A program made the translations under genes and the position numbers. Of a DNA stretch of 64,000 nucleotides, positions 1 through 7,517 are shown piece by piece. Position 1 is the first letter of the stretch, and each line of letters starts with the position of its first letter. The notes beneath the pieces are model-generated. The model was given only the letters and a program-made list of their open reading frames with translations, was not told the origin of the DNA and did not search any database. Where the stretch lies: the NCBI GenBank assembly GCA_050012855.1, contig JBEKGJ010000019.1, positions 1 to 64,000 of the forward strand. Direction: 5' to 3'. Source of the stretch: JAJXZJ01 sp050012855 (GTDB lineage Bacteria; Verrucomicrobiota; Verrucomicrobiia; Limisphaerales; J093).

Positions 1-915
1 CGTGCTATCACGGCCAGTGATTCCGGTAAGTTCCGCGATGACAAGTCTCCGGCGCTTTCGGCGGCCGATGTGGCGGCGAACATTGCCGACTTGTTTAAGA
101 ACTACGACGAACGCAAGATCGCGACCGTGCAGTTCTTTCCTGCGACCACATTTCAGACCAACTGGGCCAATGCCATAACGATTGGCGCCGAGCGCTTCCT
201 GCTGATGCACGAGCTCGCCCATATCCACAATGGCGATCTCTCGCGCTGGCGTGAAATTCTGGGCCGCCAACGAGACGAGCGCGTCCGGGAAACCGACGCT
301 GACGCCACTGCCTGCGAATGGCTTGTCGACTATGTCCTGCATCCGAAGCCCGACGGGCCGCAGCGCCAAGTCTTCTATGCCGGCGCAGAGTTCGGATTGC
401 GCCTGCGCATGGCGATGGAAACGGTTGGCATGAAGTTCAAGGCAACGCACCCACCAGCCGGCGATCGGGTAGCGGCGATGCGCGAGCGGCTGCGGGCAGC
501 CGCAGGGCCACACACCTTCTATGCCATTGCTAATACCTCGATCGCCTTCGATCAGATGTGGCGAGCGATCGAATTAATTCTCAAGGGCAAGAGTCCCAAG
601 TTCGAGCCTAGACTCGATGACGTGCTTACCGGTCTGCGGACGCTGACCAAAGAGATGCTTGCCGCGGGCAGGGACTGCGTCCAGCTCCGAGACGTGCCCG
701 GAAAACCAGGAATGAAGCAAGCGATCTTCGTGCCGGTCAATGATCAGCAGCGTGCAATGGTTACGGCGGCGGAAACGAATTTTCGAGGAATCCCGTCCGA
801 TCTGCGAGCCGCGGTCGAAAGTCATGCTGCTAACGTCTTCGAACCGGGAAGCGTGGAATACAGCCTTTTCTTAGCCCTTCTCAATCTCAGCATTAATCAA
901 GGAGGTCATCCATGA
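1..915 (+). CDS. Zinc metallopeptidase (M48/ImmA-like gluzincin), 5' truncated by window edge
   Basis: The reading frame is open from base 1, so the gene starts outside the window; a GTG at 70 is only an internal candidate start. A HELAH motif (HExxH, zinc ligands and catalytic Glu) lies near codons 71-75, followed about 30 residues later by ETDADA, which could supply the third ligand as in M48 peptidases and related gluzincins. A later THPPAGDR stretch resembles the conserved THP(P)...R region of M48 enzymes. No membrane segment is visible in the part present. The stop overlaps the ATG of the next gene (ATGA), so the two are probably translated together. Protease activity is a family inference; the substrate is unknown, and an ImmA/IrrE-like regulatory or stress role is possible. 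Confidence 0.6.
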   Translation, partial: RAITASDSGKFRDDKSPALSAADVAANIADLFKNYDERKIATVQFFPATTFQTNWANAITIGAERFLLMHELAHIHNGDLSRWREILGRQRDERVRETDADATACEWLVDYVLHPKPDGPQRQVFYAGAEFGLRLRMAMETVGMKFKATHPPAGDRVAAMRERLRAAAGPHTFYAIANTSIAFDQMWRAIELILKGKSPKFEPRLDDVLTGLRTLTKEMLAAGRDCVQLRDVPGKPGMKQAIFVPVNDQQRAMVTAAETNFRGIPSDLRAAVESHAANVFEPGSVEYSLFLALLNLSINQGGHP

Positions 916-1352
916 GCCGAGCCGTTATTACTTACGAACATCGCCTCAATGCCATGTCCGATTCTGCGCCAACGCAGGGCAAACCCACGCCGCTGCCAGA
1001 AGACAAATACAAGGATCGGTTGCTCAAATACATACCAGGTGAGGTTGTAACCTTTTATCTTTGCCTCACGGCGAGCGTCGCGGCATCGACAAATGCGCCG
1101 CCGTGGCTTAGTTGGGCGATCTTCGTCGTAGGCGTCGTAGCCACGCCGTTTTATCTGCATTTCTACTTGGACGTCTCCGACCGCATCCAGCTCACGGTTT
1201 CGACCGTGGCGTTCATCGTATGGGTGTTGGCACTAAACGCTCTTCCGTTCGAGGGCAAGAGTTGGTACAACCCGGTTTATGGCAGAGTGCTCCTGCCCGT
1301 ATTTACGTTCTTCGTTGCCGGAGTCAAAACAACGCCTCAACCAGCGCCGTAG
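912..1352 (+). CDS. Small multi-pass membrane protein of unknown function
   Basis: This 146-residue protein has a polar N-terminus followed by about four hydrophobic segments (roughly residues 45-60, 65-85, 92-112 and 122-140), so it should sit in the cytoplasmic membrane. A strong AAGGAGG ribosome site 8-9 bases before the ATG at 912 fixes the start, and the ATG overlaps the stop of the upstream metallopeptidase gene. I do not recognise the family. Pairing of a HExxH peptidase with a small membrane protein could mean the peptidase acts on or is tethered by this protein, but nothing in the sequence proves that. Confidence 0.6.
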   Translation: MSRAVITYEHRLNAMSDSAPTQGKPTPLPEDKYKDRLLKYIPGEVVTFYLCLTASVAASTNAPPWLSWAIFVVGVVATPFYLHFYLDVSDRIQLTVSTVAFIVWVLALNALPFEGKSWYNPVYGRVLLPVFTFFVAGVKTTPQPAP

Positions 1353-1360
1353 TTCTGCTT

Positions 1361-1414
1361 CACCCGCGCAGCGTCAATAAACCGGCGGGGCCCAAAAAGC
1401 AATTTCCTATCAGT
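1361..1414 (+). repeat. 54-bp dispersed repeat, copy A
   Basis: Copy A runs from CACCCGCGCAGCGTCAATAA to AATTTCCTATCAGT. The same element recurs in the same orientation at 2490-2543 and 5160-5214 with scattered substitutions. Copies B and C both abut remnants of a REP-associated transposase, which suggests that the repeat is a terminal or non-autonomous element of that family. Confidence 0.7.
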
Positions 1415-1462
1415 CTCCGTTTTGTATTTGCACCTACAATAGCCGGATCTCACCTTACAATT

Positions 1463-1900
1463 ATGAATGAACAACCGGCAGCAGACGAATCGACATCCGA
1501 TCAAGCGGCAGCAACCGATCCACCGCAAAAGTCCGCGCATAGTCACCAGTCCGGGCGGGAATCGCGCTCTTATCTTGGAAGAGAGCTGCTTGTCGCAATC
1601 CTCGCTGCCGTTGTGACGCTAGTCGGGTCCCAGTGGCTACAAAAACGCGAAGAAACACTTCGGCAAGAAGCCGTCGTCCGCGTAATCTACTCGACAGTCC
1701 AAAACGATCTTCAGCTTACTATTGGTGTGGTGAGCGGCTTTCGCAGTGCGATCCTCAAGAAAAACTTGAGTGGCGATGACCCAGCGATGTTCCGGCAGAT
1801 TTATCACCCTTGGGTCGGTTTGCCCGAGTTTTCTGAAAAGGGGTCGGTTCTTGATAATGGATACTTCGGCAAGTGTGAGTTCTGGATGGCGCTTAGATAA
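1463..1900 (+). CDS. Single-pass membrane protein of unknown function
   Basis: The frame is open further upstream, but the first credible start is ATG 1463, giving 145 residues. The first 35 or so residues are polar and low-complexity (Gln, Ser, Ala rich), then a hydrophobic segment around residues 40-58 (ELLVAILAAVVTLVGS) would be the membrane anchor, followed by a short coiled-coil-like stretch and a soluble C-terminal part of about 85 residues. No known domain is recognised. The protein ends at the edge of a transposase relic, so its C-terminus may have been cut by that insertion. It lies 49 bases after repeat copy A and is probably not co-transcribed with the genes at its left. Confidence 0.45.
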   Translation: MNEQPAADESTSDQAAATDPPQKSAHSHQSGRESRSYLGRELLVAILAAVVTLVGSQWLQKREETLRQEAVVRVIYSTVQNDLQLTIGVVSGFRSAILKKNLSGDDPAMFRQIYHPWVGLPEFSEKGSVLDNGYFGKCEFWMALR

Positions 1901-1964
1901 GGCAGTTCTTCGCGATTTTCGATGGAACGGATCGGTAGCCTGAGGGCATGACACCTGGCAAGTG

Positions 1965-2450
1965 TTAGTCCTCACTTTTGACACAAGGTCCGCGGCGTGG
2001 CTTTGCGTGCAGGAGGTTCGAGACGTACGTCCAAGTGCCCATCTGCAGCTGTTGGGCGATCCACTTTAAACTCATTGTCGTTTCCTCTCCGCAACCGCCG
2101 CGCCACCCTCACCTTCCCCGCATCCCCTTTGCGCCGCTGGGGCAAGTCGTCCTCCGCCCAGCCCAATCGCTGCATTTCCTCCCGCACGGTGCGCTGCGCC
2201 TTGTGCTCACCGGTCTCCTGCCGGTCCGCTCCGTAGTGACTGGCCCCAACCCGTTCCGGCCGCCGCCGCCAGCAACCGCGGCAGCGCCGGATGATCGGAA
2301 AGGCGTCCTCACAATTGACACAAGTCACGTCATTGCGGTGGTCGAGATCGAGAAACTCCTGGATTTCCGGGCGGGGAACCACCGTCCGGAACCTCATGAA
2401 CCGGTGGTCGAGGGCCGGCTGGGAGAGCGCGTAAAGCAGCTCGCGCATCC
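1965..2450 (-). pseudogene. Decayed REP-associated tyrosine transposase, C-terminal part
   Basis: Read on the minus strand, the translation contains VGASHYGADRQETGEHKAQR and then an RRKGDAGKV...ARRLR stretch, typical of the C-terminal region of IS200/REP-associated transposases common in Verrucomicrobiota. One extra base near 2084-2087 breaks the frame; restoring it continues as ETTMSLKWIAQQLQMGTWTY, the expected family ending. The N-terminal catalytic domain with the HUH motif is missing. A homologous fragment lies at 5215-5400. This is a dead remnant. Confidence 0.7.
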
Positions 2451-2489
2451 GCGGTTTGTCGGTGGGCGCGCTCGGCCGGAAACGGATCT

Positions 2490-2543
2490 CACCCGCGCAG
2501 CTTCAATGACGGGCGGGGCCGCAAAAAGCAATTTCCTGTCAGT
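2490..2543 (+). repeat. 54-bp dispersed repeat, copy B
   Basis: Copy B starts CACCCGCGCAGCTTCAATGA and ends AATTTCCTGTCAGT. It is collinear with copy A at 1361 and copy C at 5160. It lies about 40 bases beyond the transposase relic and ends directly against the promoter of the antitoxin gene. Confidence 0.7.
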
Positions 2544-2572
2544 TTGACATATCCTTAAAAGGGCTTTATAAG
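2544..2572 (+). promoter_or_regulatory. Sigma-70-type promoter of the Phd/PIN operon
   Basis: A perfect -35 box TTGACA (2544-2549), a 17-base spacer and a -10 box TATAAG (2567-2572) form one of the best promoter matches in the window. Transcription should start about seven bases later, at or next to the GTG at 2579, so the message may be leaderless. Confidence 0.65.
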
Positions 2573-2578
2573 GTGACT

Positions 2579-2875
2579 GTGAAATTGATCGCGATCCAGG
2601 ATTTGAAGCAGCCGCGCCGGCTCAAGGAACGGTTGCGGGCGGAGAAGGAATTGCTGCTGACCAGCGATGGCCGGCCCGTGGCCGTGCTGGTGAACGTGGA
2701 CGCCTCGGAAGACCCGGAGACGGTGATTCAGTCCATCCGCGATTCGCGCAGCCGGCTGGCCTTGAGCCGCATTCGCGAGGCGGCAGCCCACAGCGGAGCC
2801 GCCCGGCTGTCGCTGGCTGAAATCGATCGTGAAATCGCCGCCACCCGCAAGGCGCGCCGTTCTTCCCGGCGATGA
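2579..2875 (+). CDS. Antitoxin, Phd/YefM-like
   Basis: This 98-residue protein begins MKLIAIQDLKQPRRL and has a Phd/YefM-like layout: a short N-terminal segment with an RPVAVLVNVD strand (DNA-binding and dimerisation half) followed by a helical, Arg/Ala-rich C-terminus that would wrap the toxin. I place the start at GTG 2579 because the -10 box ends at 2572; the GTG at 2573 would lie upstream of the expected transcript start. The stop overlaps the ATG of the PIN toxin gene, the usual antitoxin-first order. It should repress its own promoter and neutralise the PIN protein; both are family inferences. Confidence 0.7.
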   Translation: MKLIAIQDLKQPRRLKERLRAEKELLLTSDGRPVAVLVNVDASEDPETVIQSIRDSRSRLALSRIREAAAHSGAARLSLAEIDREIAATRKARRSSRR

Positions 2876-3291
2876 ACCGCGCGGTGTTTGACACGAACGT
2901 GGTGGTGTCCGGCTTCCTGTCGCCCACGGGGCCGCCGGGCCGCATTGTGGAGTGGCTGCGCCACGGCGGCGTGCAGGCCGTGCTGGATGACCGGATTATG
3001 GCTGAATATCGCGGGGTGTTGTCGCGGGCCGTTTTCCAATTGCCCGCCCCCGAAGTGGAACTGGTGCTCACGGCCATCCGCGCCCGGGCGTTTTGGATCG
3101 AAGCAGCGGCAGTCCACACGGTGCGCGGCTTGCCAGACCTGGATGATGCGCCGTTTCTGGAGTGCGCGCAGGCGGCAGGCGTGCCCTTGGTCACCGGCAA
3201 CACCCGTCACTATCCGAAATCGGCGGCGGGCGGAGTTGAATTGCTCACTCCCGCACAATTCGTCGCGAGGTTGAAAAGCAAGGAGCCATAA
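2872..3291 (+). CDS. PIN-domain RNase toxin (PIN_3-type)
   Basis: The 139-residue protein starts MNRAVFDTNVVVSGFLSPTG, the PIN N-terminus with the first acidic metal ligand (D in FDTN). Further acidic residues are in AEYRGVL and LPDLDDAPFLE, and TGNTRHYP near residue 106 is the conserved late motif of the family that TIGRFAM lists as putative toxin component, PIN family. Length is normal and no key residue is missing, so it is probably active as a magnesium-dependent ribonuclease. Its ATG overlaps the antitoxin stop (ATGA), implying translational coupling. Confidence 0.85.
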   Translation: MNRAVFDTNVVVSGFLSPTGPPGRIVEWLRHGGVQAVLDDRIMAEYRGVLSRAVFQLPAPEVELVLTAIRARAFWIEAAAVHTVRGLPDLDDAPFLECAQAAGVPLVTGNTRHYPKSAAGGVELLTPAQFVARLKSKEP

Positions 3292-3324
3292 ACTCCCTTT
3301 GCGCGCTGAATGTGACGATTTCAG

Positions 3325-3360
3325 TCGTGAAGGGGTCGCCCAGTTCTTACAATTGACAAC
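3325..3360 (+). repeat. Dispersed repeat with AAGGGGTC and TTCTTACAATTGACAA
   Basis: The stretch GTGAAGGGGTC followed by TTCTTACAATTGACAA just after the PIN gene recurs inverted at 31083-31115. A GAAGGGGTC motif also occurs near 47509. These are probably ends of small mobile repeats. Confidence 0.5.
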
Positions 3361-3374
3361 TCGAGGCGGCGTCA

Positions 3375-3590
3375 CACCGCTGGCCCCGGCACCGTGCTGC
3401 CCCCGTTGAGCAGCGTCCCGATGTATCGCTGACAGTAGCTGGTGTGCGTCTTGTTAATGGACAACCGCTTCAATCCCTCCGCTGTAACTCTCGGTCAAGA
3501 GTTCGTTGGCGTCGTTGTAGGTCAAGGCGAAGCGGACGAGACTGAGGATTTCATTCCACCAAGCCCCGTCCAAGCAGCCAATGATCGTCG
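3375..3590 (-). pseudogene. Fragment of an RHS/YD-repeat protein
   Basis: On the minus strand one frame reads ALTYNDANELLTESYSGG, which is the Y-D-x-x-N-x-L sequence of RHS/YD-repeat proteins. It meets a stop soon after, and the following frame contains YIGTLLNGGSTVPGPAV before the next stop. Only about 70 codons remain with no start, so this is a decayed fragment. Assignment rests on one repeat unit. Confidence 0.4.
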
Positions 3591-3777
3591 ATTATAAGCA
3601 CCGCCCCTTCATGCGGCAAAAGAAATCTATGTAAATGTTGCTTTGAACGACGAAAAAGTGAAGCAGTTTCTCATTGAAAGGATCGTCAAAAAGGACATTG
3701 TCGTTCCAAATACAATGATTAGCTTCGTCACAGGCTCAGCGCCGCAAGCTGGAGAATAATCTGAAGCTGATTGCCAT

Positions 3778-4329
3778 CTACGACAAGAGGTGTTGAATAC
3801 AGCGAGGCAACACTCGGTCTTTGTGGCCCAGCTTCTCCACCCACGGTTGCAACGAAGCTAGGATTTCCAGCTTGATGTCGGAGAATCGCTCCAAATCTCG
3901 CACGAAGCACTCAAAGCCAGCAGCGCAGAAATCCGCCGGGAGTTTGACGTTATCATCGTGAAAGCCGTGTTTGTATTTCTGCGGATACTCAAGATCCAAG
4001 CCGAACAGGGTCTTTATGGTGCTGGCACACGGCTGAACAAAATAGGGAATTCTGACGATTGTGTAGCCAAGTTCTCCAAAGTGTTCATCTTTCATTTGGT
4101 CTAAAAAAACATCCTCGGATTTGGTGTAGTGTCCAAATCCGTCGAACTCCACCAACATTTTCAGGTTTTTACACTGGAAATCAGGTCTCATTTTACAACC
4201 CGATCCGGCGACCTGTCTGTCGCGCACAAAATCAGATTTGGGGTATAGGACTAAAAGCAGTTTCCCCAGGTTGTGTTCGTTCAGAAAATCCCTTTGGGCG
4301 AACTCTGCTTTTGTCGGCCCCTTACCCAT
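3778..4329 (-). CDS. Putative PD-(D/E)XK/Vsr-like nuclease-fold protein
   Basis: I choose ATG 4329 (183 residues) because AGGAG lies seven bases before it; the longer start at 4383 has no ribosome site. The core reads RPDFQCKNLKMLVEFDGFGHY followed by D..K.. and GYTIVRIPYF, the order seen in very-short-patch-repair and DUF559-type endonucleases: an acidic beta strand (VEFDG), a charged helix, then a hydrophobic strand. An upstream Cys/Arg-rich segment (GSGCKMRPDF) could complete the active site. Base composition is clearly lower in GC than the surroundings, suggesting recent acquisition. It follows 4395-4892 on the same strand in what looks like a two-gene unit. DNA cleavage is an inference from fold resemblance. 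Confidence 0.5.
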   Translation of the reverse strand: MGKGPTKAEFAQRDFLNEHNLGKLLLVLYPKSDFVRDRQVAGSGCKMRPDFQCKNLKMLVEFDGFGHYTKSEDVFLDQMKDEHFGELGYTIVRIPYFVQPCASTIKTLFGLDLEYPQKYKHGFHDDNVKLPADFCAAGFECFVRDLERFSDIKLEILASLQPWVEKLGHKDRVLPRCIQHLLS

Positions 4330-4394
4330 TTTTCTTCTCCTGTATTGAAATGGCGTTGTTTGGGTTTTGGAATGGATGTTCATTTACAGGACTT

Positions 4395-4892
4395 TTACGG
4401 TTTGGGCCAAAGTTTTAAGGCGAGCGTTGCATCGTGGGAATATTGTGCAACGACACCGTGTTTTGTTTGTCCATCCGGCGTTGGCTCCATTGCGACCGGA
4501 GTCATGGATGCGGCGAGGTATTCCCAGCATTTCCAAGACTGGGTTGGCATCCAGTATTCCGAGATAATATTTGTCAAAACCTCTAATTTTTCAAGGAAGT
4601 GTCTTGCGTAACTGACCAAATACATTGGGTGGTGGAGGGATGGATTGACCATTTGAACGCGGTAAACATTGATTGGTGTTTCTGCGGTTCCGCGTTCTGA
4701 AACAAGGTAAGCAGCACAAAATACCGGATCGTCTCCAGCGAATAAAGCCCCGGATCGAGAAATAGCAGCAGCCGGTTTGAGTTGGTCGAATTCCCTGTCG
4801 ATTCTGGCCTGAATTCTCGTCAAGGTTCGGATAGGGGCAGTCTTTGGCTGATTAAGTTCCAAAATTGAGGTGGTTGCATGGAATAATGGCAT
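4395..4892 (-). CDS. Unknown protein, possibly ADP-ribosyltransferase-like
   Basis: This 165-residue protein starts MPLFHATTSILELNQP and later has AISRSGALFAGDDPVFCAAYLVSERG. A short N-terminal LFHATT strand followed by a substrate-side A..AAYL helix is reminiscent of small ADP-ribosyltransferase-fold proteins, but I cannot identify the catalytic triad with confidence and do not recognise the family. It is soluble. GC content is low relative to flanking genes. It sits directly upstream of the nuclease-like gene on the minus strand, ending about 65 bases before that gene's preferred start, so the two probably form one transcription unit, perhaps a defence or toxin-antitoxin type module. Confidence 0.45.
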   Translation of the reverse strand: MPLFHATTSILELNQPKTAPIRTLTRIQARIDREFDQLKPAAAISRSGALFAGDDPVFCAAYLVSERGTAETPINVYRVQMVNPSLHHPMYLVSYARHFLEKLEVLTNIISEYWMPTQSWKCWEYLAASMTPVAMEPTPDGQTKHGVVAQYSHDATLALKLWPKP

Positions 4893-5159
4893 ATTTTTAG
4901 CCGGGTAACAGCCTACACAATCCGCAGTTTATTTTGCGAGCGAAGGGTCTTTGACGTATTTGAACCATCTCCCGACCATGGAATCCTTCTCAAATTGATT
5001 CCAGTAGGTGAAGAGAAATGGCGGAGTAATTACGTCGTTTGACATGGCGAAAAATGATTTGTTGTGCCGAAGCGGTAGTCTGCGTTCACAACAAACCAAC
5101 TATGGTTCCGGACGAGGAAAGTCAAGCCCTTCCGCCGGAAAAACTATCAAGAAAGTCAT
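4893..5159. other. Intergenic stretch with no recognisable gene
   Basis: About 270 bases of mixed, relatively AT-rich sequence. A 63-codon plus-strand ORF at 5008-5199 runs into repeat copy C, and I do not accept it as a gene. Confidence 0.5.
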
Positions 5160-5214
5160 CACCCGCGCAGCGTCAATAAACCGGCGGCGCGGTGAATAGC
5201 GAATTTCTATCAGT
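5160..5214 (+). repeat. 54-bp dispersed repeat, copy C
   Basis: Copy C shares CACCCGCGCAGCGTCAATAA with copy A and ends in AATTTCTATCAGT. It directly abuts the second transposase relic at 5215, which places the repeat at an element boundary. Confidence 0.7.
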
Positions 5215-5400
5215 ATTTCCTCCCGCACGATGCGTTGCGCCTTGTGCAAGCCGGTCTCCAGCCGGTCCGATCCGTAGTGGCTGGCGCCAACCCGCTCCAC
5301 CGCCGCCGCCAGCAACTCCTGGCGAAACTCCTCGCTGCCCAGGCACCAACCCCGCTGAATGGAACGCTCATCCGCCGATCCCGCTTCCCGCCGCCGACGG
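5215..5400 (-). pseudogene. Second REP-associated transposase remnant
   Basis: The minus-strand translation contains RGWCLGSEEFRQELL and then VERVGASHYGSDRLETGL, matching the conserved segment of REP-associated transposases and aligning with the relic at 1965-2450. It stops where repeat copy C begins. The catalytic domain is absent. The next 400 bases (5400-5820) have high GC and only short shadow ORFs; they may be further decayed element sequence. Confidence 0.65.
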
Positions 5401-5820
5401 TAGCTGTCCTGATTCCGTGGGTCGTGGACCGCCGGGCCGCGACGGTCGGGGAACACAGGCCGCCGGCGTGTGGTTTTCGGCGGCTCGCCGAGAACATCCC
5501 CAAACAGCCAGGGAAGGCGTCCGGCGGGCCGCCGGACGCCGCACGCGAGCCGCGCGCGCTCCCCGAGCCGCGACGGTCCGGGAGCAAAGGTCGCCGGCGA
5601 ACAAGAACTACGTGCGTGACGGTCTGAAACCGATGGCGGGCTTGACTTATCGGGCGACATCGGTAAGTAACGGCGAGCCTTCGGGCTGCATGACCATGGG
5701 ATTCATTGAACCGGCCGGCCAAACCCGCGGCGGGCGCCGCGGACCATCGCCACGCCCTGCGCCACTGGTGAATCCCAGCCAGGTTGTTTCCTTCGGTCAA
5801 CCCACGCTTCCCCAACTCGC

Positions 5821-7326
5821 ATGAACATTTTCCGTCGCAAGTCCGTGGCCGACCTCCAGGCGGAAGCGTTGAACGACCAGCGGCTGCATCGCGCCCTTGG
5901 ACCGTTGAACCTGACGACCCTGGGCATCGGGGCGATCGTCGGCGCGGGCATTTTTGTGCTCACCGGCCAGGCCGCCGCGCAGTACGCCGGTCCGGGCATC
6001 GTTTTCTCCTTCATTCTGGCCGGGATTGCCTGCACGTTTGCCGGCCTGTGCTACGCCGAGTTTTCGGCGATGATCCCAATTTCGGGGTCGGCCTATACCT
6101 ACGGCTATGCCACGCTCGGTGAATTTGTCGCCTGGATTATCGGGTGGGATTTGATCCTCGAGTATTTGTTCGCGGCCTCGACCGTGGCGGTGGGGTGGTC
6201 GGGTTATGTCACTGCGTTCCTGAAGGACCTGGGGATTGTCATCCCGGCGGCCTTCACCTCGGCGCCTTACGATCACAAGGCGTCACTGGAAGCCGGCTTC
6301 AACGTCTGGCGATTGTTCACCGAGGGCTGGGTCAGCACCGGGGCGGTCCTCAACATTCCCGCCATGGTGGTCGTGGCGGTCATCACGATCCTCCTCATCA
6401 TCGGCATCAAGGAATCCGCCACCTTCAACAACGTGATCGTCGCCGTCAAGCTGGCGGTGATCTTCCTCTTCATCGGCATCGGCGTCGCCTACATCAACCG
6501 GCAGAACTGGCACCCCTTCATTCCCGAGAACATCGGCACCTGGGGCCAGTTTGGATGGTCGGGCGTCCTCCGGGCCGCGGGCGTGATTTTCTTCGCCTAC
6601 ATCGGATTCGATTCGGTGTCCACGGCCGCCCAGGAGGCCAAGAACCCACAACGGGACATGCCGATTGGCATCCTGTGCTCGCTGGCGGTCTGCACGGTCC
6701 TCTACATCGTCGTTTCCGTGATTCTGACCGGCATCGTTTCCTACAAGGACCTCAATGTCCCGCACCCGATCTCGGTCGCCATCAGTTCGCTCGGCCCCAG
6801 ACTGGCTTGGCTGCGGGTGCTCATCAACATTGGCGCCATTGCGGGTCTCTCGTCCGTCATCCTGGTCATGATGCTCGGCCAGCCGCGCATTTTCTACACG
6901 ATGGCCAAGGACGGGTTGCTGCCGTCGGTGTTCAGCACGGTGCATCCGCGGTTCCGCACCCCCTGGGTGGCGCAACTGCTGACCGGGTTGCTCGCCATGC
7001 TGATCGCGGGTCTGTTTCCCATCGGTCTGTTGGGGGAACTGGTTTCGATCGGCACGCTGCTGGCCTTCGTGATCGTCTGCGCCGGGGTGCTGGTGCTGCG
7101 ATTCACCGATCCGCAAATTCACCGGCCCTTCCGGACCCCGATGGTCGGCGTGGTCGCGCCGCTGGGCATCCTGTTCTGCGGCTGGTTGATGTACGGCCTG
7201 CCGCGCGATACCTGGGCACGGTTGCTCGTCTGGATGGCCATCGGGCTGGTCATCTACTTCAGCTACGGCAGGCGCCGGAGCACGCTGGCGCGGACGCAAG
7301 CACCGTCATCGAGCCCATTGACCTGA
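5821..7326 (+). CDS. Amino acid permease, APC superfamily (cationic amino acid transporter-like)
   Basis: The 501-residue protein has about 12-13 membrane helices. The N-terminal GIGAIVGAGIFVLTGQAAA is the glycine-rich TM1 signature of amino acid-polyamine-cation transporters, and GFDSVSTAAQEAKNPQRDMP in the middle is the conserved TM6-loop signature of the CAT/YhdG branch. The protein would import amino acids, possibly cationic ones, by proton symport; the substrate cannot be read from the sequence. Length is normal. The ATG at 5821 follows directly on a decayed region, and no clear promoter is visible. The next gene starts 190 bases later, so it may be a separate unit. Confidence 0.88.
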   Translation: MNIFRRKSVADLQAEALNDQRLHRALGPLNLTTLGIGAIVGAGIFVLTGQAAAQYAGPGIVFSFILAGIACTFAGLCYAEFSAMIPISGSAYTYGYATLGEFVAWIIGWDLILEYLFAASTVAVGWSGYVTAFLKDLGIVIPAAFTSAPYDHKASLEAGFNVWRLFTEGWVSTGAVLNIPAMVVVAVITILLIIGIKESATFNNVIVAVKLAVIFLFIGIGVAYINRQNWHPFIPENIGTWGQFGWSGVLRAAGVIFFAYIGFDSVSTAAQEAKNPQRDMPIGILCSLAVCTVLYIVVSVILTGIVSYKDLNVPHPISVAISSLGPRLAWLRVLINIGAIAGLSSVILVMMLGQPRIFYTMAKDGLLPSVFSTVHPRFRTPWVAQLLTGLLAMLIAGLFPIGLLGELVSIGTLLAFVIVCAGVLVLRFTDPQIHRPFRTPMVGVVAPLGILFCGWLMYGLPRDTWARLLVWMAIGLVIYFSYGRRRSTLARTQAPSSSPLT

Positions 7327-7517
7327 GCGGGCGGTGCCTTTACGGTTTCCACCCGGCGTGCCGTGGACGACCGTCGGAGGCTTGGGCTCAAGCCAGACTC
7401 GCATGGCAGGCAGCTCATGGGAACTGCTCATGCGCTCTTTACCGAACCGGGAAATCCTTTGGTACCTTTGCCAAGAAGAAGCTTACAAGCGCCGGCCGCG
7501 GCCGGCATCGTCAAGTC

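Noticed and set aside
6144..7517. Upstream extension of the RND adaptor frame
   Set aside because: This part lies out of frame within the permease gene and is Arg/His/Gly rich; the adaptor signal-anchor begins at ATG 7518.
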